Source of the DNA: Xaviernesmea rhizosphaerae
Lineage (GTDB): Bacteria > Pseudomonadota > Alphaproteobacteria > Rhizobiales > Rhizobiaceae
NCBI RefSeq assembly: GCF_001938945.1
Contig: NZ_MKIO01000026.1
Coordinates: 1-64,000, forward strand
DNA: 64,000 nucleotides
Direction: 5' to 3'
In this document: positions 34,689-42,967 of the stretch, in pieces
Numbering within the stretch: position 1 is the stretch's first letter
How the letters are laid out: every line of letters starts with the position of its first letter
Program-made: the position numbers and the translations under genes
The notes under the pieces: model-generated
What the model was told of the DNA's origin: nothing
What the model saw: the letters and a program-made list of their open reading frames with translations, nothing else
Databases searched by the model: none

Positions 34689-35327
34689 ATGCTGCATATC
34701 GTTGAAACTCATAACAGACTCTCCTTCTCCTTGCTCGTCGAAGATATGTTTGCGCTCAGGGCACGCGTGTTCAAGGACCGGCTTCAATGGGACGTTCACG
34801 TCGAAGATGGCAAGGAGATCGACGTGTTTGACGCCGCGGACCCACTCTATATTCTGTCGGTCAATGACGTGACCGGTCGCCTGGAGGGCAGTGTCAGGCT
34901 GTTGCCGACAACAGGGCCCAACATGCTGCGCGACGTTTTCCCAGTCCTCCTGCCCGATGATCTGGTGGTGGAAAGTCCCATCATCTGGGAAAGCTCGCGG
35001 TTTTGCGTCGAGCCGGATGCGGCCCGACTGGGAGAGGGGCGTATCCACCGGGTGACGACCGAGCTTCTGTGTGGGCTGGTCGAGGTCGGACTGCGGGCTG
35101 GTCTGAGCCACATCGTTTCCGTCTACGACGCTCGCATGGCGCGGATTTTCAAGGCATCGGCCTGCCCGGCGGAAGTCATTGGCACGCCAACGCGCATCGG
35201 TCGGGTCATGACCTATGCTGGCCTGTTCGAAATCAGTGAAACGCTCTTACAAAACATTGCAGCGACGCAACCTACCCGCGAGAATGCCGAGCTGCGTGAT
35301 GACTTGCCAGCGCTGCGCGTCGCATAA
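34689..35327 (+). CDS. LuxI-family acyl-homoserine-lactone synthase
   Basis: A 212-residue autoinducer synthase. The conserved residues are present: Arg24 and Phe28 (RARVFKDR), Trp34, Asp45, Asp48 (EIDVFD), Arg70 (SVRLLPT), and Glu101/Arg104 (WESSRFCV). It makes an N-acyl-homoserine lactone from SAM and acyl-ACP. Start follows AAGGGTAAACAGAT. It forms a quorum-sensing pair with the upstream LuxR gene, placed directly before the secretion genes. Confidence 0.93.
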   Translation: MLHIVETHNRLSFSLLVEDMFALRARVFKDRLQWDVHVEDGKEIDVFDAADPLYILSVNDVTGRLEGSVRLLPTTGPNMLRDVFPVLLPDDLVVESPIIWESSRFCVEPDAARLGEGRIHRVTTELLCGLVEVGLRAGLSHIVSVYDARMARIFKASACPAEVIGTPTRIGRVMTYAGLFEISETLLQNIAATQPTRENAELRDDLPALRVA

Positions 35328-35341
35328 CGCCTTCCGGCATA

Positions 35342-35440
35342 ATGAGGGGCATGCAGCGCAAGGCATTCGCAATGGAACTTGCGGTCTGCATCCCCTCGGT
35401 GTCTTCGAAGAGCGAAGGCCTGACAGGAGATGACGAGTGA
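35342..35440 (+). CDS. Possible 32-residue peptide coupled to the next gene
   Basis: An ATG 15 bases after luxI opens 32 codons, MRGMQRKAFAMELAVCIPSV then SSKSEGLTGDDE. The TGA overlaps the GTG start of the following ORF (GTGA), the arrangement of translationally coupled genes. The ribosome-binding site is poor. It could be a leader peptide, a small regulator in the style of CinS beside CinI, or not expressed. Confidence 0.35.
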   Translation: MRGMQRKAFAMELAVCIPSVSSKSEGLTGDDE

Positions 35441-35718
35441 TTGAATATGTTACCAGCCTGGCGGCCGACGTCCCGTATCGGGGCCTGACGACCTTTGCCG
35501 GGCGGGGTTTTGCTCTGGATCAGTTCGCGCTGAGCCACGGATTTCATAGTTTTGCGGAATGGGCGGCTTCAGAGTTTGCGAAAGGCCACTCGATTTCCGG
35601 GATCGTCAAATCTGTCGACGACCTTGAGCCTCGGGCCCCACCAGAGCCGGGCATGTGCGCTACAACATTTGGATATGAAGTGTCCATCTTCACGGTTGCG
35701 ATGACGGACAAATTTTAG
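35437..35718 (+). CDS. Hypothetical protein downstream of luxI (93 aa)
   Basis: Starts with GTG after GACAGGAGATGACGA. Reads MIEYVTSLAADVPYRGLTTF, AGRGFALDQFALSHGFHSFA and EWAASEFAKGHSISGIVKSV; no domain recognised, no signal or membrane segment. It overlaps the convergent regulator-like gene by four bases. Co-transcription with luxI is likely, so a role in modulating quorum sensing or transfer is possible. Confidence 0.5.
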   Translation: MIEYVTSLAADVPYRGLTTFAGRGFALDQFALSHGFHSFAEWAASEFAKGHSISGIVKSVDDLEPRAPPEPGMCATTFGYEVSIFTVAMTDKF

Positions 35719-36392
35719 ACGTCTGTCTTCGGAGCAGAAGGCTCATCTGTCGGTGTGGTAGATTGCTCATCAATCCGGACAATTGGTGAGCCGGTCTGGG
35801 CCAGATGCGCGTCGTTGATCGCCTGTAGGGCATCGGGTCGAATCTGGAGGACCTTGCCGGATTTTCCATTGCTGACACCCGCCATCCGGATTCTGGTCAA
35901 CAAGCCGCGCTCCTCGAGTGAGGTCGCGAGTACAATGATGGGAGAGGTTGGACTACCCGTCATCCGAGCAAGACCGGCCATGGTCGGCTTGCGGCCCGCA
36001 GCCGTCTCACTGGCGATCAGTATCATCATCGCGCATTGGCGCATGCGCGTGGATCCGGTGTCCTCAGGGAAACGGGACGCTGTGATCGCGGCGCAAATCT
36101 GGAAGACATCCTCGTCAAGGATCACCTGCTGGGCCCTTGCAGGCATCTGGGCTTCCCCGTCTCCTCCTTCGATTGCAGGGAACTCATTCCTGCCAAGATC
36201 GAACATGGATAGGCTAGCCATGACGAACTTTCCGAGAAGAATAGGGACCCGTTCGCCAAGTTGGTCCGCCAGAACCTTGATGCGACTGTGGCCCTCACGG
36301 GGTAGAATGGTCCGCGAGTCCACCAGGTTCTCACCGAGACTGTCGTTCCACCATTTCCTGCGTTGGTCGGAGGATCGGGTACCTTGCGCCAT
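35715..36392 (-). CDS. Possible winged-helix (MarR-like) regulator
   Basis: A 225-residue protein. Its N-terminal third is hydrophilic (IKVLADQLGERVPILLGKFV). The central region MRQCAMMILIASETAAGRKP, TMAGLARMTGSPTSPIIVLA and TSLEERGLLTRIRMAG has the helix-turn-helix plus wing spacing of MarR-type proteins. It lies between the quorum-sensing genes and the accessory secretion operon, so it may regulate one of them. The family assignment is tentative. Confidence 0.5.
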   Translation of the reverse strand: MAQGTRSSDQRRKWWNDSLGENLVDSRTILPREGHSRIKVLADQLGERVPILLGKFVMASLSMFDLGRNEFPAIEGGDGEAQMPARAQQVILDEDVFQICAAITASRFPEDTGSTRMRQCAMMILIASETAAGRKPTMAGLARMTGSPTSPIIVLATSLEERGLLTRIRMAGVSNGKSGKVLQIRPDALQAINDAHLAQTGSPIVRIDEQSTTPTDEPSAPKTDV

Positions 36393-36561
36393 AGCGTTCC
36401 AATATCGTGGCCGTTTCCGATCATTCTTCTAATGGTCAAACGATCACGAAGCTATGTCTAAACGTTGATAAATGGAGACTTTATCGCCCCTGGAGGCGAG
36501 GGTCGTGTCGTTTCTCGATATTAGCGCTCGAGATATGGCGTCACGGCTGAAGTAAGCCATC

Positions 36562-37110
36562 TCACTTCAGTCCAAGCTTCCGGAAATCGGGACGCTGAAA
36601 CCCCTCGAACGCCCAAAGGCCTTTTTGAGCCTCCTGCGCGAGGATTTCCTGTGCCAGATAGGACGCGTAGACCGGCTGTCCCAAGTCGGTCAGTGCGGCG
36701 AAGGCGAAGCCTTGACCAATCATCATCGATCCGAGATCGAGCTCTTGGGTGGCGATGGATGCGGAGCAAGCAACCAGCACCGTCGGCGATGTCGATGCTG
36801 TCCTGATCTGTGCGACCGATCTGCATCGCGGTCGGGTGTCCCGCAGGAATGCTGCGAGCATGGCCGCGGCCACCGCGCCGCAGTCTTTCCGCTCGCCAGT
36901 TTGGTCCATGTAGACCGAGCCGCGAAGACAGGATTGAACACCGTACAGCCTGAAGACCTTTTCTCCCTGCTGCCAACTGTCGCCCGACAAGACGACCGTC
37001 TGCGGCGCGGTCCCGGCAGCCGGGGGTGTCTGCGCCTCAATGCTTGCGGGCATACTGAAGAGCCATATCGCCGCGACGACCGCACTGGCCCTGGATTGAT
37101 AGCCACGCAC
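36562..37110 (-). CDS. Exported SNase-like (thermonuclease-family) protein
   Basis: A 182-residue protein with signal peptide (SAVVAAIWLFSMPASIEAQT). The SNase-like core is KVFRLYGVQSCLRG, CGAVAAAMLAAFL, and TQELDLGSMMIGQGFAFAAL. The catalytic Arg/Asp/Glu set of true micrococcal nuclease is not obvious, so enzymatic activity is doubtful. SNase-like exported proteins recur beside rhizobial VirB clusters. Last gene of the minus operon that diverges from virB1; likely acts in the periplasm during secretion-channel assembly. Confidence 0.7.
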   Translation of the reverse strand: MRGYQSRASAVVAAIWLFSMPASIEAQTPPAAGTAPQTVVLSGDSWQQGEKVFRLYGVQSCLRGSVYMDQTGERKDCGAVAAAMLAAFLRDTRPRCRSVAQIRTASTSPTVLVACSASIATQELDLGSMMIGQGFAFAALTDLGQPVYASYLAQEILAQEAQKGLWAFEGFQRPDFRKLGLK

Positions 37111-37114
37111 GGAG

Positions 37115-37777
37115 TCAGCCGCCCCTCGGTGTGACGGGCAGGCAGTCGATCCCGTCGTTTGAGCCGGTGATACAGGCCACGCTGTATCCTGCGCCTGAGA
37201 TCAGATAGGAGCAGACGCTCGTACCCGCGCCGTCGCGGGTGCCGGCGGCGCTGCAATCAAGCGCCGACTGCATGAGATTGTAGAGCTTGCCACCCTTTCC
37301 GCATCCGAACTGACAGGCTTTCAGAATGCTGGATTGGGATATGACAGCACAGGTTCCCTTGTAACAGACCTGCTGTCCGATCAGGCTTGTCATCCCAAGT
37401 CGATTGACCTTGCTCCATTCATCCTGCTGATACTGGCGCCAGGCGGCAACCTGTGCGGAAGGATCGGCAAGAAATCCCTCTTTTGTTCCCAACCAGTAGT
37501 GTTGCAGCGTGCCGCTGTCGCAAAACTGGAATGCCCCATAGCAGCGAACGCCGTTCACAACTGGCGAGACGCTTCTGAACGAGCCTTCGCTGCTTGTCAC
37601 GTTCGCGGCATATTCCGCGCAGTCCGCCGGCATGCCGGCTGCGATGAGGCTGACGGCAGACTCTCCCGCAAGGGCGAGAGAGGCCACGAGTCCCAAGGCA
37701 AGACCGACGTTCGCGCCGAGATCCCGGCGGTTGGGTCGCACATGGGACAGGATGGGTGCGAGACTAAACACGGTCAT
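37115..37777 (-). CDS. Exported lysozyme-like protein of the secretion cluster
   Basis: A 220-residue protein with an N-terminal hydrophobic segment (VGLALGLVASLALAGESAV). SSEGSFRSVSPVVNGVRCYG and AFQFCDSGTLQHYWLG resemble the lysozyme-type active-site region, with Glu in SEGS and a following CYGAFQF. The rest is Cys-rich (QVCYKGTCAVI, ACQFGCGKGG), so it is probably disulfide-bonded in the periplasm. It may open peptidoglycan for the channel alongside VirB1. Overlaps its upstream neighbour by four bases. Confidence 0.6.
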   Translation of the reverse strand: MTVFSLAPILSHVRPNRRDLGANVGLALGLVASLALAGESAVSLIAAGMPADCAEYAANVTSSEGSFRSVSPVVNGVRCYGAFQFCDSGTLQHYWLGTKEGFLADPSAQVAAWRQYQQDEWSKVNRLGMTSLIGQQVCYKGTCAVISQSSILKACQFGCGKGGKLYNLMQSALDCSAAGTRDGAGTSVCSYLISGAGYSVACITGSNDGIDCLPVTPRGG

Positions 37778-38223
37778 TGGATCGGCGCCACATCATAGGC
37801 GCCGTCGAACAGGTTTCCGTTCTGGTCGAGCTCGCGCGTGAAGAGCTTCTTATAGTTCAGCGACAACGTTGCTGAACCACCGAGGGGGAGCTGTGGATTG
37901 GCCATCTCGACGGGCGTGGTTCCCGCTTTGCGCAGCAGAAGAAGTGTCGTACACATCCCCTGCATATTGCAGTCGCCATTGGTTTGCGACAGCAGCCATT
38001 CGCCTGCCGGCGTGGTCATGCGGGCCGTATAGATCGAAGGGCTTTGCCCCAACTGGCGAATGAAGGCGAGATCGTCATCCGACCAGACGCCATCGGGATC
38101 GTGGCGGGCATCCGGCGTGGTCAGCTTCAGCTCGAAACGATAGCCGTCCTGACCAGTCGACAGGCGCGGGAGAGCGGCGGCCAAGACGACCGCCATCACG
38201 ATCGCGCTGCGGCGAAGGGTCAT
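37774..38223 (-). CDS. Exported hypothetical protein of the secretion cluster
   Basis: A 149-residue protein with a clear signal peptide (SAIVMAVVLAAALPRLSTGQ). The mature part reads DGYRFELKLTTPDARHDPDG, SIYTARMTTPAGEWLLSQTN and LGGSATLSLNYKKLFTREL, beta-rich with two Cys (DCNMQGMC). No family recognised. It overlaps both neighbours by four bases, so it is made with them, and probably acts in the periplasm. Confidence 0.65.
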   Translation of the reverse strand: MTLRRSAIVMAVVLAAALPRLSTGQDGYRFELKLTTPDARHDPDGVWSDDDLAFIRQLGQSPSIYTARMTTPAGEWLLSQTNGDCNMQGMCTTLLLLRKAGTTPVEMANPQLPLGGSATLSLNYKKLFTRELDQNGNLFDGAYDVAPIQ

Positions 38224-38588
38224 CGGCGGCCTCCAATACTGCCGATCGCCTCGCGCACCCGCTCAAAGCGGGCAGCGATGAGATAAGCGACATCTTCGAC
38301 AAAATAGGCAATTGCCCTTGCCACTCTCCACACGACCAGCAGCGACCGCCGCACCGCCCAAAGAAGGACGCCGCCGGCGCACAGCCAAATCGCGCAAGCG
38401 AGGAGGGTATAGAGAGGTGCCGCAACCGGGTTCTGGATCACATCCCTAGCGGCCTGGCACATCCAGCTCCGCCCGGGGTAGAGAATGAAGCAGCCGAATG
38501 TGATCCCCAGGAACGAGGCGAAGACGGCCTCTCCCACGGGATCGCGCGGGCGGGGCGGTTCGCAAACAGTGATCGGAGAATGTTTCAT
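38220..38588 (-). CDS. Small inner-membrane protein of the secretion cluster
   Basis: A 122-residue protein with hydrophobic segments at about 20-40 (VFASFLGITFGCFILYPG) and 58-80 (LYTLLACAIWLCAGGVLLWA), followed by a basic amphipathic tail (VRRSLLVVWRVARAIAYFVE). No family recognised. Co-translated with the downstream exported protein. The repeated 38608 motif lies upstream. Confidence 0.6.
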   Translation of the reverse strand: MKHSPITVCEPPRPRDPVGEAVFASFLGITFGCFILYPGRSWMCQAARDVIQNPVAAPLYTLLACAIWLCAGGVLLWAVRRSLLVVWRVARAIAYFVEDVAYLIAARFERVREAIGSIGGRR

Positions 38589-38607
38589 GCAAAAGCCCCG
38601 ATAAAAT

Positions 38608-38626
38608 CTTATATACGATATTATAG
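38608..38626. promoter_or_regulatory. AT-rich motif shared with the virB1 promoter
   Basis: CTTATATACGATATTATAG; its inverse, CTATAATATCGTATATAAG, closely matches CTAATATCGTATATAGG at 39177-39193. It lies 20 bases before the start of the 122-residue membrane-protein gene. Confidence 0.5.
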
Positions 38627-38631
38627 ACCGT

Positions 38632-39132
38632 CTACTCGTTCAAGTCGAACCAAAATCTCTTAGGCTTGCCCGACTGCTGGGGGATGTCGAAATAAAAGGG
38701 CTGAGCCCTGAGTGGCCGAGGCCGCGTGATCGTTTCCATGCAGCTGTTGTGGTCATAATTGAACCCCTGACCGCAGCGATTGACCTTCTTCATGCAAAGG
38801 TCGGGCTCGCGGTTCCAATTATTGTCGCCTCCCTTTGAACTGTAGTCGACCTTGAAGCCTGTCGGACAAGCCTCATAGCGCTCAAATCCGGGGGCTCCCG
38901 TCCCGGCGCCAGGGCAAATAGGCCAGGAAAAATGCGGTCGCGCCATGGCTGCGATGAGCTTCGTCATCGGCGGCACACAATAGGGGATCTGATGCCAGGA
39001 GGGAGCCGAGGAGGCTGCGCAAAGCAGCACCTGACATCCCCAGTCCGCGTCCTGGGCTTTTGCCGAGGCGATGGGGAATGATGCCGCAAGGAGCGCTGCG
39101 GCGGCGAGCAGGGGGAGCTTTAACCTCAACAC
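38632..39132 (-). CDS. Exported Cys-rich hypothetical protein of the secretion cluster
   Basis: A 166-residue protein starting with GTG; signal peptide LPLLAAAALLAASFPIASAKA. The mature part is Cys-rich and Trp/Pro-rich: DWGCQVLLCAASSAPSWHQI, HFSWPICPGAGTGAPGFERY, RCGQGFNYDHNSCMETI. Several disulfides are expected. No named family is certain. It is the first gene of the minus operon, divergent from virB1 across an 82-base gap. Confidence 0.65.
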   Translation of the reverse strand: MLRLKLPLLAAAALLAASFPIASAKAQDADWGCQVLLCAASSAPSWHQIPYCVPPMTKLIAAMARPHFSWPICPGAGTGAPGFERYEACPTGFKVDYSSKGGDNNWNREPDLCMKKVNRCGQGFNYDHNSCMETITRPRPLRAQPFYFDIPQQSGKPKRFWFDLNE

Positions 39133-39176
39133 GATTGCGATTCCCGAAAAGCATCTTTAACCATTGATCACGCATC

Positions 39177-39193
39177 CTAATATCGTATATAGG
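39177..39193. promoter_or_regulatory. AT-rich motif in the divergent virB1 promoter region
   Basis: CTAATATCGTATATAGG lies 21 bases before virB1 and between the two divergent operons. It is the inverse match of 38608-38626. A shared site suggests one regulator, or a common -10-like element, for both operons. Confidence 0.5.
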
Positions 39194-39214
39194 TTTTTCA
39201 AGTGCAGGTGAACC

Positions 39215-39895
39215 ATGATTGCACGGCCTCTTATCTTCGCTTGGATGGCAATATCGATGGATGTGATTCCCCTCTGGGCGGCCGAAACAGGACAAGCGGG
39301 TCAGCCATCGACCTGCGTGGACGCGGCTATGACTGTGGAAGCGGTGCAGGACCTCGTCCGCCAGGAAAGTCAGCGACAAGGCGTCGACGTAAAGCTCGCG
39401 CTGGCGGTGGCCGGGCAGGAATCCGGTTTCGGCCAGCGGGTCAACTCGCCTGCCGGTGCGCGCGGGGTCATGCAACTGATGCCGGGGACTGCCGCGCATT
39501 ACGGCGTTGCCGATACCTGCGATGCGGAGCAGAGCGTGCGCGCAGGTGTGAGCTATCTGAAGGACCTGAGCGTCCGTTTCGGCGGCAACATCTTCCTGAT
39601 CGTTGCGGCCTACAATGCGGGCGAAGACAGGGTCCTTCGGGCTCGTGGCGTGCCGGCGATTGCCGAGACCGTGAACTATGTCGCGCTCGTGGCGAATGCC
39701 TATTTCGGCTTCGACAACGCGCTTCAACGGTCGCAGCGGGTGGCGACACCCGTGACTGCGCCAATGACCGCGGCGACAGGCGTCGATCTTCTGGTGACCG
39801 GCTCCGTCGGGCACAGGCCTCTCCCGATCAATCCCAAAACCCCGAGATCCTCCAACCGCGCCTGGATCGGGGGATCGGTTCTGTATGTTGAGTAA
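39215..39895 (+). CDS. virB1: VirB1 lytic transglycosylase
   Basis: A 226-residue exported protein with the SLT fold: catalytic Glu69 in AVAGQESGFGQRVNSPAGAR, then GVMQLMPGTAAHYGV and IVAAYNAGEDRVL. It cuts peptidoglycan so that the secretion channel can span the envelope. First gene of the virB operon; start after GCAGGTGAACC. The C-terminal tail (SVGHRPLPINPKTPRSS) is a low-complexity extension as in other VirB1 proteins. Confidence 0.9.
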   Translation: MIARPLIFAWMAISMDVIPLWAAETGQAGQPSTCVDAAMTVEAVQDLVRQESQRQGVDVKLALAVAGQESGFGQRVNSPAGARGVMQLMPGTAAHYGVADTCDAEQSVRAGVSYLKDLSVRFGGNIFLIVAAYNAGEDRVLRARGVPAIAETVNYVALVANAYFGFDNALQRSQRVATPVTAPMTAATGVDLLVTGSVGHRPLPINPKTPRSSNRAWIGGSVLYVE

Positions 39896-39909
39896 ACAGG
39901 AGTATCTGA

Positions 39910-40254
39910 ATGAAAATCTCTCATTGCATCAAGAAGATCACCGTTTCCAGCCGCAGCCGCCAGGTCGCCGTTCATGGCTTGGCGCTCGCTGTCATTCTGG
40001 TCGGCCAGACCGATCTGGCGTTTGCTGCCGGCGATGTGTTCCAGCCGATCCAGTCGGTCTTCACCACGCTGCTCAATTTCATGACGGGGACGTTCGCGAC
40101 CACAGCCGCCACGATCGCCTGTGCTGCCGTCGGCTATCTCGCGCTCACCTCGCGCATCCCGTGGTCCTGGTGCTTCTCGATCATCGTCGGCATCGCTTTC
40201 ATCTTCGGCGGATCTCAGCTGGTCGCATCCATGCAGTCGGGGCTCGGCGGCTGA
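39910..40254 (+). CDS. virB2: VirB2 major pilin subunit
   Basis: A 114-residue prepilin. A long signal peptide ends near DLAFA-AGDVF, and two hydrophobic segments follow (FTTLLNFMTGTFATTAATIA and WCFSIIVGIAFIFGGSQLVA). Length, position after virB1 and overlap with virB3 fit VirB2, which polymerises into the conjugative pilus. Confidence 0.88.
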   Translation: MKISHCIKKITVSSRSRQVAVHGLALAVILVGQTDLAFAAGDVFQPIQSVFTTLLNFMTGTFATTAATIACAAVGYLALTSRIPWSWCFSIIVGIAFIFGGSQLVASMQSGLGG

Positions 40255-40547
40255 TGGCTGAACAGGACAAGCCGCAGGTCGCGCCGCTTGTCGTGGCGCT
40301 CACCCGTCCGCGGATGATGTGGGGTATTCCGATCGGCCTGTTTGTCGGGGAGTTGATGGTCGTCGTCATGACCTTCCTCAACACCAAGCAACTCGCCACC
40401 TTTCTCCTGTTCCTGCCGCTGCATGCCGCGGCCTACGTCATGACGGTGCGCGATCCACACATGGCCGACGTGGTGCGGCTGCGTTTCGCCAAATGCCCCT
40501 GGGTCAGGAACCGGCATTTCTGGGGCGGCAACTCCTACCGCGCCTGA
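40254..40547 (+). CDS. virB3: VirB3 inner-membrane protein
   Basis: A 97-residue protein starting MAEQDKPQVAPLVVALTRPR, the conserved VirB3 N terminus. A membrane hairpin follows (MWGIPIGLFVGELMVVVMTF, LATFLLFLPLHAAAYVMTV) and then DPHMADVVRLRFAKCPW. The start overlaps the virB2 stop by one base (TGATG). It works with VirB4 in pilus biogenesis. Confidence 0.9.
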   Translation: MAEQDKPQVAPLVVALTRPRMMWGIPIGLFVGELMVVVMTFLNTKQLATFLLFLPLHAAAYVMTVRDPHMADVVRLRFAKCPWVRNRHFWGGNSYRA

Positions 40548-40558
40548 GGATTGAAAGA

Positions 40559-42967
40559 ATGCAGCATGTCGTTCGCAAAGATCTCAAATTTGGCTCGGAA
40601 ATCGGGCGGGAAAAGCCGGTTTCCCACCATGTCCCTTATCTTCGCCATGTCGATGAGGCGACCCTTCGGACCCGTGACGGCATGCTGGTCTCGGTCGTGC
40701 AGCTCGATGGGTTTTGCCATCAGACTGCCGATCAGGCGGTTATCGATGCTGAGGCCGCCAACCGCAACACCTTGCTCCGGGCGCTCTCAGACAGCCGCTT
40801 CGCCGTCTATTCGCACATCATACGCCGGCGCATCCCGCCGGCGATCAATGGGTCGTTTTCTCTCGATTTCTGTAAGAAGCTCGACGAGCGTTATATGGAA
40901 GTCCTTTCGCAGACCAGAATGTATTCGAACGAGCTCTTTCTGACCGTCATCCGGCGCGGGTTTCAGGGGAAGGTGGGGCTGGCGGATAGCGTGCTCTCGC
41001 GGTTTCGCAAGGCCAGCGGCGTGTCGGACCGATCGCTCGATCTCGAAGCGCGCCAAGAGCTGCGCGATCATGTCGCCAACATCGTCAAGGGGATGGAGGG
41101 CTACGGCGCCCGTTTGCTGAAGGCCGAGATGCGCGACGGACATGCCGTCTCCGAACCGCTCGAGTTCCTGGCCCGGCTTTTGAACGGCGTCATGCCAGTC
41201 AGGATGTTGCTGCCGCGCATGCCGCTCAACGAATATCTGCCCACCCGGCGCATCACCTTCGGCCGCCGCCTCCTGGAAATGCGCGGCAACGGCAAGACAG
41301 ACACACGCTTTGCCGCCATGCTGTCCGTCCGCGAATACCCCTCTTTTACAGCCGCAGGCATGGCCGATGGCCTCCTCAAGGTTGCCGGGGAGTTTGTACT
41401 CACGCAGAGTTTCGCGCTCCAGGACCGTGCCCCGGTGCTTGCCGAGATGGACCTGATCGAGCGCCAGATCAGCGTTTCCGACGAACGCGGCACCAGCCTG
41501 GAGAGTGCGATCGCCACCGCGAAGGACGAGTTGGTGAGTGGCCGCGCCGTCATGGGTTACCACCATCTCTCGGTCATGGCGCTCGGCGACAGTATCCGCG
41601 AGACCGAAGCCTGCTCCCAGGCGGTCACGAAGGAGCTCCAGAATGCGGGCCTCGTCGTGGTGCGGGAGGACCTCAATGCCGAACCGGTCTTCTGGGCCCA
41701 GCTTCCGGGAAATTTCAGCTACATCGCCCGGCGCGCGCTGATTTCCTCCAGAAACTTCTGCGGCATGGCCTCCGGTCATAATTTTGCGCTTGGCCGCCCG
41801 ACGGGCAATCGCTGGGGTCCGGCGATCGCGCTCCTCCAGACCACGTCGATGACACCCTATTTCTTCAACTTCCACAAAGGGGACGTCGGCAATTTCATCG
41901 TGACCGGCCCGACGGGGTCGGGCAAGACGGTCGGACTGCTCTTCCTGCTGTCTCAGGCGATGCGCACCAGCCCACAGCCACGATGTGCGCTGTTCGACAA
42001 GGACCGCGGCGGGGAGATCTTCATTCGGGCCTGCGGCGGGCAATACGAGGTCCTCAAGCCCGGCGTACCGACCGGCTTCAATCCCCTGCAGATCGAGGAT
42101 ACGCCGGAAAGCCGGACGTTCCTCTATGATCTCCTGAGCTTCCTTGTGCGACCGCGCAACGACGGCGACAAGCACTCGGCCGAGCAGGATAGAATCCTGA
42201 CCATGGCGGTGGAGCACATTTTCGGCGTTCCCCGCGCCGAGCGACGGTTTCACGATGTGGTCCATCTGCTGCGCGGTGCGGAAGCTGCCGGTCGGGACGA
42301 TCTCGCCTCGCGTTTCGAGGTCTGGTGCGACACCCATGGCTGGCTGTTCAACAATCCGATCGACGCGTGGGATGGGGAACGCGGCATCTTCGGTTTCGAT
42401 CTGACCGCGATCCTTGACGATTCCGATATCCGCACCGCGGCGCTCGGCTACATCTTCTACCGGATCGGCGGCATGCTCGACGGTATCAGGCCGATGATGC
42501 TCTTCATCGATGAGGGCTGGAAACTGCTAGGCGACGAGAAGGCCGCCGCGTTTCTGAACGACCAGTTGAAGACGATCCGCAAGAAAAACGGGATCGTCGG
42601 GCTCGGAACGCAATCGCCACGTGATATCACCACGGCGAAAATCTCCCACACCCTGCTGGAGCAGAGCCCGACCACGCTCTTCTTTCCCAACCCGAAGGCG
42701 GATCGCGAGAGCTATATCGGAGCGTTCGGGCTGTCGGAAACCGAGTTTGACTGGGTCAAGTCGACATCGTCCACCAGCCGCCAGTTCCTCATCAAGCACG
42801 ATCATGACAGCGTGATCGCGAAGCTCGATCTTTCCGCCCTGCCGGAATTCATCAAGGTCCTGTCGGGTCGTACCGAGACCGTCGCCGAATGCGAGCGGCT
42901 GCGCGCCAGGTTCGGCGATGCGCCGGAAGCATGGCTCCCTCACTTTTGCGGTTGGAGGGACGAATGA
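40559..42967 (+). CDS. virB4: VirB4 ATPase
   Basis: An 802-residue cytoplasmic ATPase. Walker A TGPTGSGKTVG is near residue 450, Walker B MLFIDEGWKLL near 648, and the CagE/TrbE N-terminal domain covers about 170-380 (RMPLNEYLPTRRITFGRRLL). ATG 40559 follows TGAGGATTGAAAGA. It powers pilus assembly and substrate transfer. Its stop overlaps the next gene by four bases. Confidence 0.93.
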   Translation: MQHVVRKDLKFGSEIGREKPVSHHVPYLRHVDEATLRTRDGMLVSVVQLDGFCHQTADQAVIDAEAANRNTLLRALSDSRFAVYSHIIRRRIPPAINGSFSLDFCKKLDERYMEVLSQTRMYSNELFLTVIRRGFQGKVGLADSVLSRFRKASGVSDRSLDLEARQELRDHVANIVKGMEGYGARLLKAEMRDGHAVSEPLEFLARLLNGVMPVRMLLPRMPLNEYLPTRRITFGRRLLEMRGNGKTDTRFAAMLSVREYPSFTAAGMADGLLKVAGEFVLTQSFALQDRAPVLAEMDLIERQISVSDERGTSLESAIATAKDELVSGRAVMGYHHLSVMALGDSIRETEACSQAVTKELQNAGLVVVREDLNAEPVFWAQLPGNFSYIARRALISSRNFCGMASGHNFALGRPTGNRWGPAIALLQTTSMTPYFFNFHKGDVGNFIVTGPTGSGKTVGLLFLLSQAMRTSPQPRCALFDKDRGGEIFIRACGGQYEVLKPGVPTGFNPLQIEDTPESRTFLYDLLSFLVRPRNDGDKHSAEQDRILTMAVEHIFGVPRAERRFHDVVHLLRGAEAAGRDDLASRFEVWCDTHGWLFNNPIDAWDGERGIFGFDLTAILDDSDIRTAALGYIFYRIGGMLDGIRPMMLFIDEGWKLLGDEKAAAFLNDQLKTIRKKNGIVGLGTQSPRDITTAKISHTLLEQSPTTLFFPNPKADRESYIGAFGLSETEFDWVKSTSSTSRQFLIKHDHDSVIAKLDLSALPEFIKVLSGRTETVAECERLRARFGDAPEAWLPHFCGWRDE

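Noticed and set aside
35342..35718. Programmed frameshift fusion of the two small ORFs, as in FseA of Mesorhizobium ICEs
   Set aside because: Neither product resembles DUF6499 or DUF2285 and there is no slippery sequence at the junction; simple translational coupling is enough.
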